From positions 1 through 64,000 of the forward strand of contig DXDG01000023.1 of the NCBI GenBank assembly GCA_019115605.1: a DNA stretch of 64,000 nt. Reading direction: 5' to 3'. Within the stretch, counting starts at the first letter, position 1. Each line of letters opens with the position of its first letter. Both the position numbers and the translations under genes were made by a program. The notes beneath the pieces were generated by a model that was given only the letters and a program-made list of their open reading frames with translations, ran no database searches and was not told where the DNA came from. Below are positions 53,604 through 63,560 of this stretch, piece after piece. This DNA comes from Candidatus Alistipes faecigallinarum (GTDB taxonomy: Bacteria; Bacteroidota; Bacteroidia; Bacteroidales; Rikenellaceae).

Positions 53604-54803
53604 CTATTTCAGACCGAGCTTCTTGGCGATCTCCTTCGGAACGGCCTGCTTGTTCACCATGATCGAAGTGGTCTTGTAGGCCACGAAGGGCTTCGAGAAG
53701 TACCAGAAGCCGTCATAGGGCTCGACGGTGTTCCATGAGTTCTGCACCTTGTAGTAGGGCGTGCCGTTCTGGTCGGTGGCCGTACCCATGATGAGCATGC
53801 CGTGGTCGTCGGTCGTTTCGTAGTTGTCGAAAGCCTCCTGGCGCAGCTGCTGCGTGATCAGGCGCTCCTTGCCCGGCTTGTCGAACTTGTAGAGGGCGGC
53901 CTCCTTCTCCTTGTCGGTGAGCTTGCCCCAGCGCTCGGCCTCCGTGCCGCTCATGCCCTCGAGGTCGGCCTCCGGAATGACGCCGATGCCCTTCGTGCGG
54001 CTGAAGCCCTTCTCGCTGACGTCCGTGCCCCACGATACGGTGTATCCGTTGGCGAGAGCGTTGTCGATGATCTCCATCATCTCGTCGAGAGGTACGTTGT
54101 AGACCTCGCCCCACATCCAGTTGTCGGGCACCTCGATGATGAAGCGCGTGTAGAAGGGGTGGTGCGTGAAGGAGCTGATGTCCACATAGTCGTCCATACG
54201 GATCGGCAGCGAGGCGGCAAAGCTCTCGGGCGTGTACTCCTTGCCCTCGTAGGTGAACGTCTCGGGCATCTCGCCGAAGTAGGCGTCCAGGATGGCGTTG
54301 AAGCCGCGTTTCCAGGCCGTCGAGAGGGGCTTGTTGCTTTCAGCAGCCTTCAGCACGCCGTCGAGGTAGTCCTTCAGCACGACCGACAGCTCGTGGAAAT
54401 CGGGTTTCTCGGTGCCGTAGTTCAGACCCGGGTAGACCTCGAAGGGGACGATGCCGTGGGCCTTGATGCCCTCCGTTACGTCGTGCGAGGCGCCGCCCTC
54501 GGCGAAGTTCAGGCTGCCGTGCAGGCGGATGTACTTCTCGGCCTTGTCCATGAACGAGTGGCGGACGATCCACATCTCCGAGAGGTGCATCGGCTCGCCG
54601 CCGGCCTTGATGATCTCGCTCTCGAGGAACGAAAGGGTCGAGAAGCACCAGCAGGTGCCGCTGCGGCTCTGGTCCTTGACGGGCGTCGTCGGCAGGATCT
54701 TCACATCGGTAAAGGCATATCCCGAAGCGTTGTTGTCGGGCGTCTGCGCCGCTGCTGTCAGAGCGAGGCAGAGCGCAAGGGCGGAAAAGAGAACGTTTTT
54801 CAT
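53604..54803 (-). CDS. C1-family (papain/bleomycin-hydrolase-like) aminopeptidase, secreted
   Basis: VKDQSRSGTCWCFSTLSFLESEI active-site Cys; TTDDHGMLIMGTATDQNGTPYYKVQNSWN His/Asn. Confidence 0.92.
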   Translation of the reverse strand: MKNVLFSALALCLALTAAAQTPDNNASGYAFTDVKILPTTPVKDQSRSGTCWCFSTLSFLESEIIKAGGEPMHLSEMWIVRHSFMDKAEKYIRLHGSLNFAEGGASHDVTEGIKAHGIVPFEVYPGLNYGTEKPDFHELSVVLKDYLDGVLKAAESNKPLSTAWKRGFNAILDAYFGEMPETFTYEGKEYTPESFAASLPIRMDDYVDISSFTHHPFYTRFIIEVPDNWMWGEVYNVPLDEMMEIIDNALANGYTVSWGTDVSEKGFSRTKGIGVIPEADLEGMSGTEAERWGKLTDKEKEAALYKFDKPGKERLITQQLRQEAFDNYETTDDHGMLIMGTATDQNGTPYYKVQNSWNTVEPYDGFWYFSKPFVAYKTTSIMVNKQAVPKEIAKKLGLK

Positions 54804-54838
54804 GATGCGTATGGGTTTGATTGATAAAAATGTCAGAT

Positions 54839-57136
54839 CTATTTCTTCGAGCCGGCGACGATCTTCCGGCACTCCTCGAGGGTCAGCTCCTCGGGTTTGG
54901 TGCCGCGCGGCAGCCGGTAGTTCTTCCCCTTGTAGGCGATGTAGGCGCCGTAGCGGCCGTTCTTGACCAGCATGTCGGGATCCTCCTCGAAGCTCTTCAG
55001 GGGCGTATGGGCCGCGGCGGCCGCCGCCTGGTGCTCCTTGAGCAGCTCCACGGCGCGGTCGTAGCCGATCGTATAGGGATCGTCGGTCCGGGCCAGCGAG
55101 GCGAAGGTCTTGCCGTGGCGGACATAGGGGCCGTATTTGCCGAGTCCGACGACGAGCTTCTCGCCGTCGAGCAGCCCCAGGTCGCGCGGCAGTGCGAAGA
55201 GTTCGAGCGCCTCCTCCAGGGTGATCGATTCGATGAGCTGGCCCTTCTTGAGCGATGCGAAACGGCTCTTCTCGCCCTCGGCGCCCTCGATCTCGACCAT
55301 CGGGCCGTAGCGGCCGATGCGCGCCTTGACCGTGTGTCCCGTCCGGGGGTCGGTGCCCAGGATGCGCACCTCGCGCGTCTTGGCCGGCTGCGTGGCGATC
55401 GCCTCGTCGACCATCTTGTGGAAGGGTCCGTAGAAGGTCTCGATCATCTTCTCCCAGGTGATCTCCCCCTCGGCGATGCGGTCGAACTCCTTCTCGACGT
55501 TGGCCGTGAAGTTGTAGTCGATGATCGGTCCGAACTGTTTTTCGAGGTAGTCGTTCACCACCATGCCGATGTCGGTAGGCGAGAGGCGGCTCTTCTCCTT
55601 GCCGTAGTTCTCGGTGAGGGTCTTCGTCGTGATCTTGTCGCCCGTGAGGGTCATCTGCTGATAGCTGCGCTTCGAGCCGTCGCGGTTCTGCTTGACGACG
55701 TAGCCGCGGTTGATGATCGTGGTGATCGTCGGCGCATAGGTCGAGGGGCGTCCGATGCCGAGCTCCTCGAGGCGCTTGACGAGCGAGGCCTCGTTGTAGC
55801 GGGCCGGAGCCTGCGTGAAGCGCTCGGTGGCCGTAATCTGTTCGGGCAGCACGCGGTCGCCCGCCGTGAGCTTCGGAAGCAGCCCCTCGCCGCTTTTGGA
55901 GGCCTGGTCGTCGTCCGTCGATTCGGAGTAGAGGCGCAGGAAGCCGTCGAAACGCACCACCTCGCCCTGGGCGACGAACTGCTGCTTCGAGCCGCTCATG
56001 TCGATGGTGATCGTCGTGCGGTCGAGCTCCGCGCAGACCATCTGCGAGGCGACCGTACGTTTCCAGATCAGCTCGTAGAGCCGTTTCTCGGCCGGGGTGC
56101 CCTCGATTGTCTGCCGCTCGATGTAGGAGGGGCGGATCGCCTCGTGGGCCTCCTGGGCGCCCTTGGTCTTGGTCTTGTAGTTGTGCCACGACGAATACTT
56201 CTCGCCGTAGAGCTTGATGATCTCCTCCTTGCACTGGGCGAGGGCCTGCTGCGAGAGGTTCACCGAGTCGGTACGCATGTAGGTGATCAATCCCTGTTCG
56301 TAGAGGTGCTGCGCCACGGACATCGTCTGCGAGACGGACATGCCCAGCTTGCGGCCCGCCTCCTGCTGGAGCGTCGAGGTGGTGAACGGCGGGGCCGGAT
56401 AGCGCTGCGCGGGCTTCTCCTCGGACTTTGCGACCGTGAAGTTGGCGCCGATGGCGCTCTGCAGGAAGGCTTCGGCCTCGGCGGCCGTCTCGAAGCGCGC
56501 GGCGAGCTCGGCCTTGAAGAGCGTCTTCTCGGGATCTTCGGCAGCGTGGAACTGCGCCACGACACGGAAGTAGGGGGTCGAACGGAAGGCGATGATCTCG
56601 CGCTCGCGCTCGACGATCAGCCGCACGGCGACCGACTGCACGCGGCCGGCCGAGAGGGCCGGGCGGACCTTCTTCCACAGCACGGGCGAGAGCTCGAAGC
56701 CGACCAGCCGGTCCAGGATGCGGCGTGCCTGCTGGGCATTGACGAGGTTCATGTTGACCGTGCGGGGCTTCTCGATGGCCTCGAGGATGGCCCGCTTGGT
56801 GATTTCGTGGAAGACGATGCGCTTCGTCTGGTCGACCGGGAGACCCAACACTTCGGTCAGGTGCCATGCGATGGCCTCTCCTTCGCGGTCTTCATCGGAG
56901 GCGAGCCAGACGGTCTTCGTCTTCGCCAGTTTCGTGAGTTCGTCGACGACCTTCTTCTTGTCGCTCGGGATTTCGTATACGGGGGTGAATCCCTCGGCTA
57001 TGTTGATTCCGAGATCCTTTTTCGAAAGGTCGCGGATGTGTCCGAAGCTCGATTTGACGACGTAGTCCTTGCCCAGGAACTTCTCGATGGTCTTCGCCTT
57101 GGCCGGGGACTCTACGATGACTAAATTGTCCTGCAT
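54839..57136 (-). CDS. topA: DNA topoisomerase I
   Basis: NLVIVESPAKAKTIEKFLGKDYVVKSSFGHIRDL; YMRTDSVNLSQQAL; GRPSTYAPTITTIINRGYV. Confidence 0.97.
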   Translation of the reverse strand: MQDNLVIVESPAKAKTIEKFLGKDYVVKSSFGHIRDLSKKDLGINIAEGFTPVYEIPSDKKKVVDELTKLAKTKTVWLASDEDREGEAIAWHLTEVLGLPVDQTKRIVFHEITKRAILEAIEKPRTVNMNLVNAQQARRILDRLVGFELSPVLWKKVRPALSAGRVQSVAVRLIVEREREIIAFRSTPYFRVVAQFHAAEDPEKTLFKAELAARFETAAEAEAFLQSAIGANFTVAKSEEKPAQRYPAPPFTTSTLQQEAGRKLGMSVSQTMSVAQHLYEQGLITYMRTDSVNLSQQALAQCKEEIIKLYGEKYSSWHNYKTKTKGAQEAHEAIRPSYIERQTIEGTPAEKRLYELIWKRTVASQMVCAELDRTTITIDMSGSKQQFVAQGEVVRFDGFLRLYSESTDDDQASKSGEGLLPKLTAGDRVLPEQITATERFTQAPARYNEASLVKRLEELGIGRPSTYAPTITTIINRGYVVKQNRDGSKRSYQQMTLTGDKITTKTLTENYGKEKSRLSPTDIGMVVNDYLEKQFGPIIDYNFTANVEKEFDRIAEGEITWEKMIETFYGPFHKMVDEAIATQPAKTREVRILGTDPRTGHTVKARIGRYGPMVEIEGAEGEKSRFASLKKGQLIESITLEEALELFALPRDLGLLDGEKLVVGLGKYGPYVRHGKTFASLARTDDPYTIGYDRAVELLKEHQAAAAAAHTPLKSFEEDPDMLVKNGRYGAYIAYKGKNYRLPRGTKPEELTLEECRKIVAGSKK

Positions 57137-57169
57137 GGTGTATCTTGATGGCTTTTTCAGAAATGCGAA

Positions 57170-57192
57170 AACCTAAGCTCTTCACTTAGGTT
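57170..57192 (-). terminator. Hairpin between the DUF4270 gene and topA
   Basis: aacctaag-ctcttca-cttaggtt followed by TTTCGCATTTCT on the minus strand. Confidence 0.55.
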
Positions 57193-57215
57193 CCGCACGA
57201 GGGTTTATGGTTCTT

Positions 57216-58889
57216 CTATTTGATCATGTTGTAGGCGATCTCGAGACGGAGCGGCGCCGTGTTTTCATCCCCGTCGGTTGTCATGCCCTGCAGGACGCAG
57301 TACGATGGGGTGTAGAACCCGCCCGCTTCGGGTGCGAGGTAGATCGTTCGGTACTTCACGTTCTCCAGGTTGACGGCCCGGCCCTCGGCCTCGGCAGCCT
57401 TCTTCTCGTCGATGTAGTTGTTCCACACCGACTGGACGTAGGCCGTGATGTTCATCTTGTAGCAGCCCTGGCTGCGGTTGATGTAGCCTCCGTAGTTGAG
57501 CGTCGTGCCGTATTGCGATTCGTAGGAGTAGTTGTAGTCCGAGATCGGCGTGCGCGACTTGTAGTTCGTGTAGAGACCCAGGCGGCTCGGGGCGCCCTCC
57601 ATCTGCTCTGTGAGGCGCACGACGTCGGTCGTTACGGAGGTCGAACCGACCTGCTGCCAGTCGTAGGCGCCGTCGTTGAAGTAGATGTTGAGCAGGACCT
57701 GACTGAATGCCAGCGATTGGAAATCCTTGCCTTCGGCCTGGTTCACCGCCTCGATCTGCTGTTCGAGGGTGTCGAAGAACTCTTCGGTGAAGGTGATCTC
57801 GCTCACGACGCCTCCGAATCCCTCCACGCGCAGGCGGGAGACGGTCGGACGGTTGTCCGCGGCGCCGGCGGCGGGCTCCTTCGCGTCGGCGATGTCGAGC
57901 GGAAGCGCCGTGGCCTGCGAGTAGTCGTGATGCATGGTGTTGACCGACACGTTGCCGTGGTTGACGGCCCCCTCGTAGAAGTAATAGGTAACGCTCAGCG
58001 TATCCTGAATCAGCGAGGGGTCGGCCTCGACGCGGTTACGCCCGTAGATCGTCAGGCCCGACGATTCGAGCGACGTGCCGAAGATCGTCCCCTCCCCGTC
58101 GGGATAGGGGGCGTTGACGGCCGGGCAGATGTAGAAGCCCTTGAACTCCTCGACCCACTGCTCCAGACTGTCGAGCCGGTAGATCGAGTAATCCTCCTCG
58201 TAGTTCGTGCCGCTCTCCTTCTGGAGCATGAGCCGCTGTACGTAGCGGCGCCCCTCGTCGGTCGGAACGAGTGTTACGGCGCTTGTCGTGGACGGGTGCT
58301 TCTCGCCTCCGAAGGTGAAGTAGAAGAGCGGTCCGCGGTTCAGGTCGATAACCCCCTCCTTCGCGGGATCGAAGTCCAGGTAGAAGGTCGTGTCGCGCTG
58401 CGTGGCGCCCGCGGCAATCGGCTTGTCGGTCAGGTATTTGTTGCTGACGATCTCGTAGATGGCGAAGCGCTGCTCGGTGAGCGTGTCCCGTCCGAAGACA
58501 CTGACCGAGAGGTGCAGCTGCGCCGAGTCGAAGATCGGCTTGTAGCCGAAGTAGCCCTCGTCGAGTTCGGTGAGATTGACCATCTGGGTGAGGAATCCGG
58601 CGCTGCGCAGTCCGAGCGTGTCGTTGCGCTGGAGCCCGAAGTAGCCCGACGAGAGGTTCGACGAGGCGATCGAATCGCTCTGGTAGAGGCGCGTCGAGAG
58701 GTACTTCGTCTTGTCCGACGTGCTCTCGGGCAGCCGGATGAAGCCGGCGCGCATCTGCTGGTTGTCCGGGACGAGGTTTCCGCCCAGCGTATCGTCTACC
58801 GAGGTGCAGCCCCCGAAGGTCCCGGCCGCTGCGGCGAAGAGCAGAACCGCGGCGCACAACAGCCGGAGGCTTTTATTGTATTGCTTCAT
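57216..58889 (-). CDS. DUF4270 family lipoprotein
   Basis: GGCTSVDDTLGGNLVPDNQQ start; TKYLSTRLYQSDSI, SQYGTTLNYGGYINRSQGCYKMNITAYVQS; position next to the short glycogen-synthase-like gene. Confidence 0.82.
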   Translation of the reverse strand: MKQYNKSLRLLCAAVLLFAAAAGTFGGCTSVDDTLGGNLVPDNQQMRAGFIRLPESTSDKTKYLSTRLYQSDSIASSNLSSGYFGLQRNDTLGLRSAGFLTQMVNLTELDEGYFGYKPIFDSAQLHLSVSVFGRDTLTEQRFAIYEIVSNKYLTDKPIAAGATQRDTTFYLDFDPAKEGVIDLNRGPLFYFTFGGEKHPSTTSAVTLVPTDEGRRYVQRLMLQKESGTNYEEDYSIYRLDSLEQWVEEFKGFYICPAVNAPYPDGEGTIFGTSLESSGLTIYGRNRVEADPSLIQDTLSVTYYFYEGAVNHGNVSVNTMHHDYSQATALPLDIADAKEPAAGAADNRPTVSRLRVEGFGGVVSEITFTEEFFDTLEQQIEAVNQAEGKDFQSLAFSQVLLNIYFNDGAYDWQQVGSTSVTTDVVRLTEQMEGAPSRLGLYTNYKSRTPISDYNYSYESQYGTTLNYGGYINRSQGCYKMNITAYVQSVWNNYIDEKKAAEAEGRAVNLENVKYRTIYLAPEAGGFYTPSYCVLQGMTTDGDENTAPLRLEIAYNMIK

Positions 58890-59679
58890 AGAATCGGTTG
58901 TAATTGTCGAAAAAGTCCGCATCCTCGGGCGACTGGTATTCGAGCAGGGGCTTCCCGCTGGTGCGGGCAAGCTCCGCAACCTTCGGATCGACCTTCTCGG
59001 AGGCGATCACCACGCCGTCGGCATACTCCATAACGAAACGGCAGAGGTTTTCGTATGAGGGGGTCGCGAGAATCTCCAGATTTTTGTCCCGGACCCCTTC
59101 GCCGGCGATCTTTTCGCGGAACTCGGGGGCGAGTTCGCCGGGGAAGGCGTCGTCGTAGAGCGAGACGACGATCCGTACGTCGCGGAAGATCGGATCGTCC
59201 GAGAAGACCCGCTTCAGGTAGACGGGCACCACGCTCGAAAGCCATCCGTGGCAGTGCACGACGGTGGGGGTCCAGCGCAGCTTCTTCACGGTCTCCAGCA
59301 CGCCGCGCGCAAAGAAGATGGCCCGCTCGTCGTTGTCGGCGAAATAGTTGCCGTCGGCGTCGGTCAGCACGGCCTTGCGCGAGAAGTAGTCGTCGTTGTC
59401 GATGAAGTAGATCTGTACGCGTGCCGCGGGGATCGAGGCGACCTTGATGATCAGCTGGTGGTCGTTGTCGTCGATGATGAGGTTCATGCCCGAGAGGCGG
59501 ATCACCTCGTGCAGCTGGTGTCTGCGTTCGTTGATGCAGCCGTAGCGGGGCATGAACGTGCGGATCTCGTTACCGCGCTCCTGCATAGCCTGGGTCAGTG
59601 CACGGCAAAGCCGGGAGCCCTCCGTCTCGGGGAGGTAGGGCATGATCTCCTGGCATACATACAGAATCTTGCTTGCCAT
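58873..59679 (-). CDS. Short glycogen/starch synthase-like protein (GT5 N-terminal domain only)
   Basis: KILYVCQEIMPYLPETEGSRLCRALTQAMQERGNEIRTFMPRYG; PTVVHCHGWLSSVVPVYLK; the C-terminal GT-B half is missing. ORF can start at 59688. Confidence 0.85.
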   Translation of the reverse strand: MASKILYVCQEIMPYLPETEGSRLCRALTQAMQERGNEIRTFMPRYGCINERRHQLHEVIRLSGMNLIIDDNDHQLIIKVASIPAARVQIYFIDNDDYFSRKAVLTDADGNYFADNDERAIFFARGVLETVKKLRWTPTVVHCHGWLSSVVPVYLKRVFSDDPIFRDVRIVVSLYDDAFPGELAPEFREKIAGEGVRDKNLEILATPSYENLCRFVMEYADGVVIASEKVDPKVAELARTSGKPLLEYQSPEDADFFDNYNRFYEAIQ

Positions 59680-59711
59680 GTTCTTCAAATTTTATTGGGC
59701 GCTCATTACCG

Positions 59712-59719
59712 CAAAGATA
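59712..59719 (-). promoter_or_regulatory. -7 element TATCTTTG upstream of the GT5-like gene
   Basis: caaagata on + = TATCTTTG on -. Confidence 0.45.
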
Positions 59720-59730
59720 CGAAAAAAATC

Positions 59731-60780
59731 TTAAAGAATGAGCATTGCGTCGCCATAAGTGCCGAAACGGTAGCCCTCCTCGCGGGCCACCTTGTAGGCG
59801 TTCATCACGGTTTCGTAGCCGCCGAAGGCCGCCACCATCATCAGCTGCGTGGAGTAGGGCAGGTGGAAGTTCGTAACCATGGCGTCGGCGACCGTGAAGT
59901 CGTAGGGGGCGAAGATGAACTTGTTGGTCCATCCCTCCATGGGGTTGATCATGCCGTTGATCGAGACGGCCGTTTCGAGCGTGCGCATGACGGTCGTGCC
60001 GATGGCGGCGATCTTGTGTCCTTCGCGCTTGGCCTTGTTGACCGCCTCGGCGGCCTCCTCCGTAACGAAGAACTGCTCGGAGTCCATCTTGTGCTTCGAG
60101 AGGTCCTCGACATCCACCGTGCGGAAGTTCCCGAGGCCCACATGCAGGGTGATGAAGGCCGAGTCGATGCCCTTGATCTCCATGCGCTTCATCAGGTGCT
60201 TCGAGAAGTGCATGCCGGCCGTGGGGGCCGCTACGGCGCCCTCGTGGCGGGCGAAGATGGTCTGGTAGCGTTCGGCGTCTTCGGGCTCGACCTTCTCGCG
60301 CACCCACTTCGGCAGCGGCGTCTCGCCCAGGCTGAAGAGCGTCTTCTTGAACTCCTCGTAGGAGCCGTCGAAGAGGAAGCGCAGCGTGCGGCCGCGCGAG
60401 GTGGTGTTGTCGATCACCTCGGCGACCAGCAGGTCGTCGTCGCCGAAATAGAGCTTGTTGCCGATGCGGATCTTGCGTGCCGGGTCCACCAGCACGTCCC
60501 ACAGGCGCAGCTCGCGGTTCAGCTCGCGCAGCAGGAAGATCTCGATCTCGGCGCCGGTCTTCTCCTTGTTGCCGTAGAGGCGTGCGGGAAAGACCTTCGT
60601 GTCGTTGAAGACGAAGAGGTCCTTTTCGTCGAAGTAGTCGATGATCTCCTTGAAGATGCGGTGCTCGATTGCGCCCGTGGCGCGGTTGATGACCATCAGA
60701 CGTGCCTCGTCGCGGTTCTCGGCCGGGTATTTGGCCAGCATCTCTGGCGAGAACTCGTATCCGTATTGCGATAATTTCAT
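59731..60780 (-). CDS. queA: S-adenosylmethionine:tRNA ribosyltransferase-isomerase
   Basis: [60 protein letters not shown]. Confidence 0.97.
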   Translation of the reverse strand: MKLSQYGYEFSPEMLAKYPAENRDEARLMVINRATGAIEHRIFKEIIDYFDEKDLFVFNDTKVFPARLYGNKEKTGAEIEIFLLRELNRELRLWDVLVDPARKIRIGNKLYFGDDDLLVAEVIDNTTSRGRTLRFLFDGSYEEFKKTLFSLGETPLPKWVREKVEPEDAERYQTIFARHEGAVAAPTAGMHFSKHLMKRMEIKGIDSAFITLHVGLGNFRTVDVEDLSKHKMDSEQFFVTEEAAEAVNKAKREGHKIAAIGTTVMRTLETAVSINGMINPMEGWTNKFIFAPYDFTVADAMVTNFHLPYSTQLMMVAAFGGYETVMNAYKVAREEGYRFGTYGDAMLIL

Positions 60781-60838
60781 AGGAACGCTTTTTACGTTTC
60801 GGAATAACAGACAGATTATTCCTTATACGCAGAAAAAG

Positions 60839-61555
60839 CTATTTTGTTTCAAGATTTTGCAAATTTTTGAGAAAATCTTCCAGATCCCACGCATTTGCCA
60901 GGGTGAAGCCTCCGCTGCGGGTGCGGCGCAGCGAGGTCAGATGGGCGCCGCTGCCGAGCGCCTCGCCGATTTCGCGGGCCAGCGAACGGATGTAGGTGCC
61001 CTTGCTGCAGCGCACGCGGATGCGCACGCGCGGCAGGTCGTACTCCTCGACCCTCATCTCGTAGATCGTGATGAGCGACTTGCGCAGGGCGACCTCCTCG
61101 CCGGCGCGGGCCAGCTCGTAGGCCCTTGCCCCCTCGATCTTCTTGGCCGAGAAGACCGGAGGCTCCTGCAGCCGCTCTCCGGTGAGCTCGGCGAGCGCCC
61201 TGTCGACGGCCTCGCGCGTGATGTGCTCCCAGGGGTAGGTGCGGTCGATCTCGTGTTCGAGGTCGTAGCTCGGGGTCGTGGCGCCGAGCATCACGTCGGC
61301 GACATACTCCTTCTCCTCGGCCTGCAGGGCGTCGGCCATCTTCGTGGCGCGGCCGATGCAGAGCAGCAGGATGCCCGTGGCGAGCGGGTCGAGCGTCCCG
61401 GCGTGTCCCACCTTGATCTTGCGGTAGCCCGCCTTGCGGAGCGTGAACTTGACCTTGCGGACCACGTCGGCCGAGGTCCAGCGCAGGGGTTTGTCGATGA
61501 CGGCGATGTAGCCCTCCTCGAAGTTGATGCCGCGGAGTTCGTTCGTGTCGTTCAT
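60839..61555 (-). CDS. truB: tRNA pseudouridine(55) synthase
   Basis: GYIAVIDKPLRWTSADVVRKVK; KVGHAGTLDPLATGILLLCIGRATK; CSKGTYIRSLAREIG. Confidence 0.97.
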   Translation of the reverse strand: MNDTNELRGINFEEGYIAVIDKPLRWTSADVVRKVKFTLRKAGYRKIKVGHAGTLDPLATGILLLCIGRATKMADALQAEEKEYVADVMLGATTPSYDLEHEIDRTYPWEHITREAVDRALAELTGERLQEPPVFSAKKIEGARAYELARAGEEVALRKSLITIYEMRVEEYDLPRVRIRVRCSKGTYIRSLAREIGEALGSGAHLTSLRRTRSGGFTLANAWDLEDFLKNLQNLETK

Positions 61556-62347
61556 TTAGAAGAGATAGCTTGCGATGGAGACCGCGCCGGCCACGGCGCA
61601 GTAGAGGGCGAACCAGATGAGGCGTCCGCGCTTGACGACTTCGAGCATGAAGCGGCAGGCGAGGCATCCGGTGATGAACGAGGCGAGGAATCCGGCGATC
61701 AGCACCCCGGTGTCGATGCCCGCGGTGAGCTCGCCGCTCACGGCTTCGAGGAGCGTCTCGCCGAGGATCGGCGCCAGCACCATGAGGAACGAGAACTGGG
61801 TGACGGCGGTCTTGCGGTTGCCGAGCAGGATGCCCATGGCGATGGTCGATCCCGAGCGCGAGAGTCCCGGCATGGCGGCGCAGGCCTGTGCCACGCCGAT
61901 CAGCAGGGCGTCGTGGTAGGAGATCCGCTCCTTCTGCCGCGGCCGGGCATATTGGGCGAAGGCCAGCAGGGCCGCCGTGAGCAGCAGCATGGCTCCGACG
62001 ACCAGGAGAATATAGGGCGCGTTGAGCAGGGCGTCGAGCTGGTCCTTGAACAGGAAGCCCACGATGCCGATGGGGATCATCGAGAGGATGAGCTTGAGAA
62101 TGTAGGCCTGCTCCTCGTTGAAGCGGCGCGAGAAGAGCCCCTGCAGCAGGCGGCGGATCTCGCTCCAGAGCACGACGATCGTGCTGAGGACCGTTGCGGC
62201 GTGGAGCGTAACGTCGAAGGTGAGGTTCTCTTCAAGCTGCACGCCGAGCAGTTCCTTGGCGATCTGCAGGTGCCCGCTGCTCGAGACGGGCAGGAATTCC
62301 GTGATACCCTGCACGATGCCGAGCAGGATGGCTTGTAAGGTGTCCAT
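61556..62347 (-). CDS. uppP: Undecaprenyl-diphosphatase
   Basis: LGIVQGITEFLPVSSSGHLQIAKELLG; AAMPGLSRSGSTIAMG. Confidence 0.97.
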   Translation of the reverse strand: MDTLQAILLGIVQGITEFLPVSSSGHLQIAKELLGVQLEENLTFDVTLHAATVLSTIVVLWSEIRRLLQGLFSRRFNEEQAYILKLILSMIPIGIVGFLFKDQLDALLNAPYILLVVGAMLLLTAALLAFAQYARPRQKERISYHDALLIGVAQACAAMPGLSRSGSTIAMGILLGNRKTAVTQFSFLMVLAPILGETLLEAVSGELTAGIDTGVLIAGFLASFITGCLACRFMLEVVKRGRLIWFALYCAVAGAVSIASYLF

Positions 62348-62395
62348 GTATTCGAAAGGTATGGGTCCGGGTGCGTTTCGGTGCGGCGCCCGGGG

Positions 62396-62656
62396 TTATT
62401 CGTAACGTTTGAGGATGGCGAAGATCTCGATGACGAAACCGCCGATGACCAGAATCGGGGCCAGCGTGATGCGGCGCCAGGAGAACATGGCGTAGTTGAA
62501 CTCGTCGGGCGAGTCGCTGCCGCCGCCGGCCATGAGGATGAATCCCAGGACGATGACGGCGAATCCGACGGCCAGCAGGATGTAGTTGCGGCGCGTGAGG
62601 GGCATGCGCGGATTCTCCTGCGCGGGCTCCCGGTCTTTTTTGAGCTCTTTTCCCAT
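62396..62656 (-). CDS. DUF3098 family small membrane protein
   Basis: NYILLAVGFAVIVLGFILMAGGGSDSPDEFNYAMFSWRRITLAPILVIGGFVIEIFAILKR; between uppP and ftsX. Confidence 0.9.
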   Translation of the reverse strand: MGKELKKDREPAQENPRMPLTRRNYILLAVGFAVIVLGFILMAGGGSDSPDEFNYAMFSWRRITLAPILVIGGFVIEIFAILKRYE

Positions 62657-63538
62657 TTAATAAAGGTATATCTTGTTCGACTTCATGTTGATGAACTTGT
62701 TGAGGGCCGCAAGGGAGAAGACCCCCGAGATCACGATACCCCCTGCAAGCATCGCGCCGATGATCAGGGCGATCTTGCCCGCTTCGGCGATGGTGAGCAG
62801 TTCGGGCACGGCTTCGTTGACGCCGTAGACCGCCACGCCGAAGAGCACCGAGGCAATCACCCCGGCCAGGACGCCCTGCCGGAGGCTGCTGCCGAGGAAG
62901 GGGCGCATGATGAACCACTTGGTCGCCCCGACGAGCTTCATCGTGTTGATCAGGTAGCGTTTCGAGTAGATGGCCAGCCGGATCGTGTTGCTTACCAGGA
63001 TGAGCGACACGAGGAGCAGCGCCCCGCCGAAGAGCAGCAGCACGAGGCGGATCTTGCCCACCGTGGCATGGAGCCGTTCGGCCATGAGGGCGGGGTAGGA
63101 GACGCGATCGACCCCGTCGAGGCGTTCGACTGCGGCGATGAAGCTGTCGAGCAGCTCCTTGTCGGCCGAGGCCGAGGTGAGGGTCAGTTCGAACGAGTCG
63201 AGCAGGGGGTTCTCCTCGAGCACCTCCTCAAACGAGCTGCCGAACATCTTGCGGAACTCGCTGTCCTCGATCTTCTCCTCCTTCGGGAGGTAGGAGATCG
63301 TGGCGACGAGCTCCTCCTGCTCGAACCACGCCTTGAGGGCCGTCTTCTCCTCGTCGGTCGCTTCACGCCGGAGCTCCACGCTCACGGCGATGCTCTCCTG
63401 CAGCGTGTCGGCGACCTTCAGGGCCGCCACCATCAGGTAGCCCACCGATCCCAGCAGGAAGAGCACCAGGGCGATGCTCACGGTCGATACGAGGTAGGAG
63501 TTGCGGACCTTCCGCTTGAGCCGTTTGTCGTCTTTCAT
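62657..63538 (-). CDS. ftsX: Cell division protein FtsX (permease)
   Basis: NSYLVSTVSIALVLFLLGSVGYLMVAA; NTIRLAIYSKRYLINTMKLVGATKWFIMRPFLGSSLRQG; four TM segments. Confidence 0.93.
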   Translation of the reverse strand: MKDDKRLKRKVRNSYLVSTVSIALVLFLLGSVGYLMVAALKVADTLQESIAVSVELRREATDEEKTALKAWFEQEELVATISYLPKEEKIEDSEFRKMFGSSFEEVLEENPLLDSFELTLTSASADKELLDSFIAAVERLDGVDRVSYPALMAERLHATVGKIRLVLLLFGGALLLVSLILVSNTIRLAIYSKRYLINTMKLVGATKWFIMRPFLGSSLRQGVLAGVIASVLFGVAVYGVNEAVPELLTIAEAGKIALIIGAMLAGGIVISGVFSLAALNKFINMKSNKIYLY

Positions 63539-63560
63539 CTTTGCGATTCGAAATGTTTTC

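Noticed and set aside
53604-56867. 1087-aa minus ORF fusing a topA shadow frame to the C1 peptidase
   Set aside because: The first ~690 residues are an out-of-frame reading of topA. Only the C-terminal ~400 aa starting MKNVLFSALALCLALTAAAQ is a real protein.
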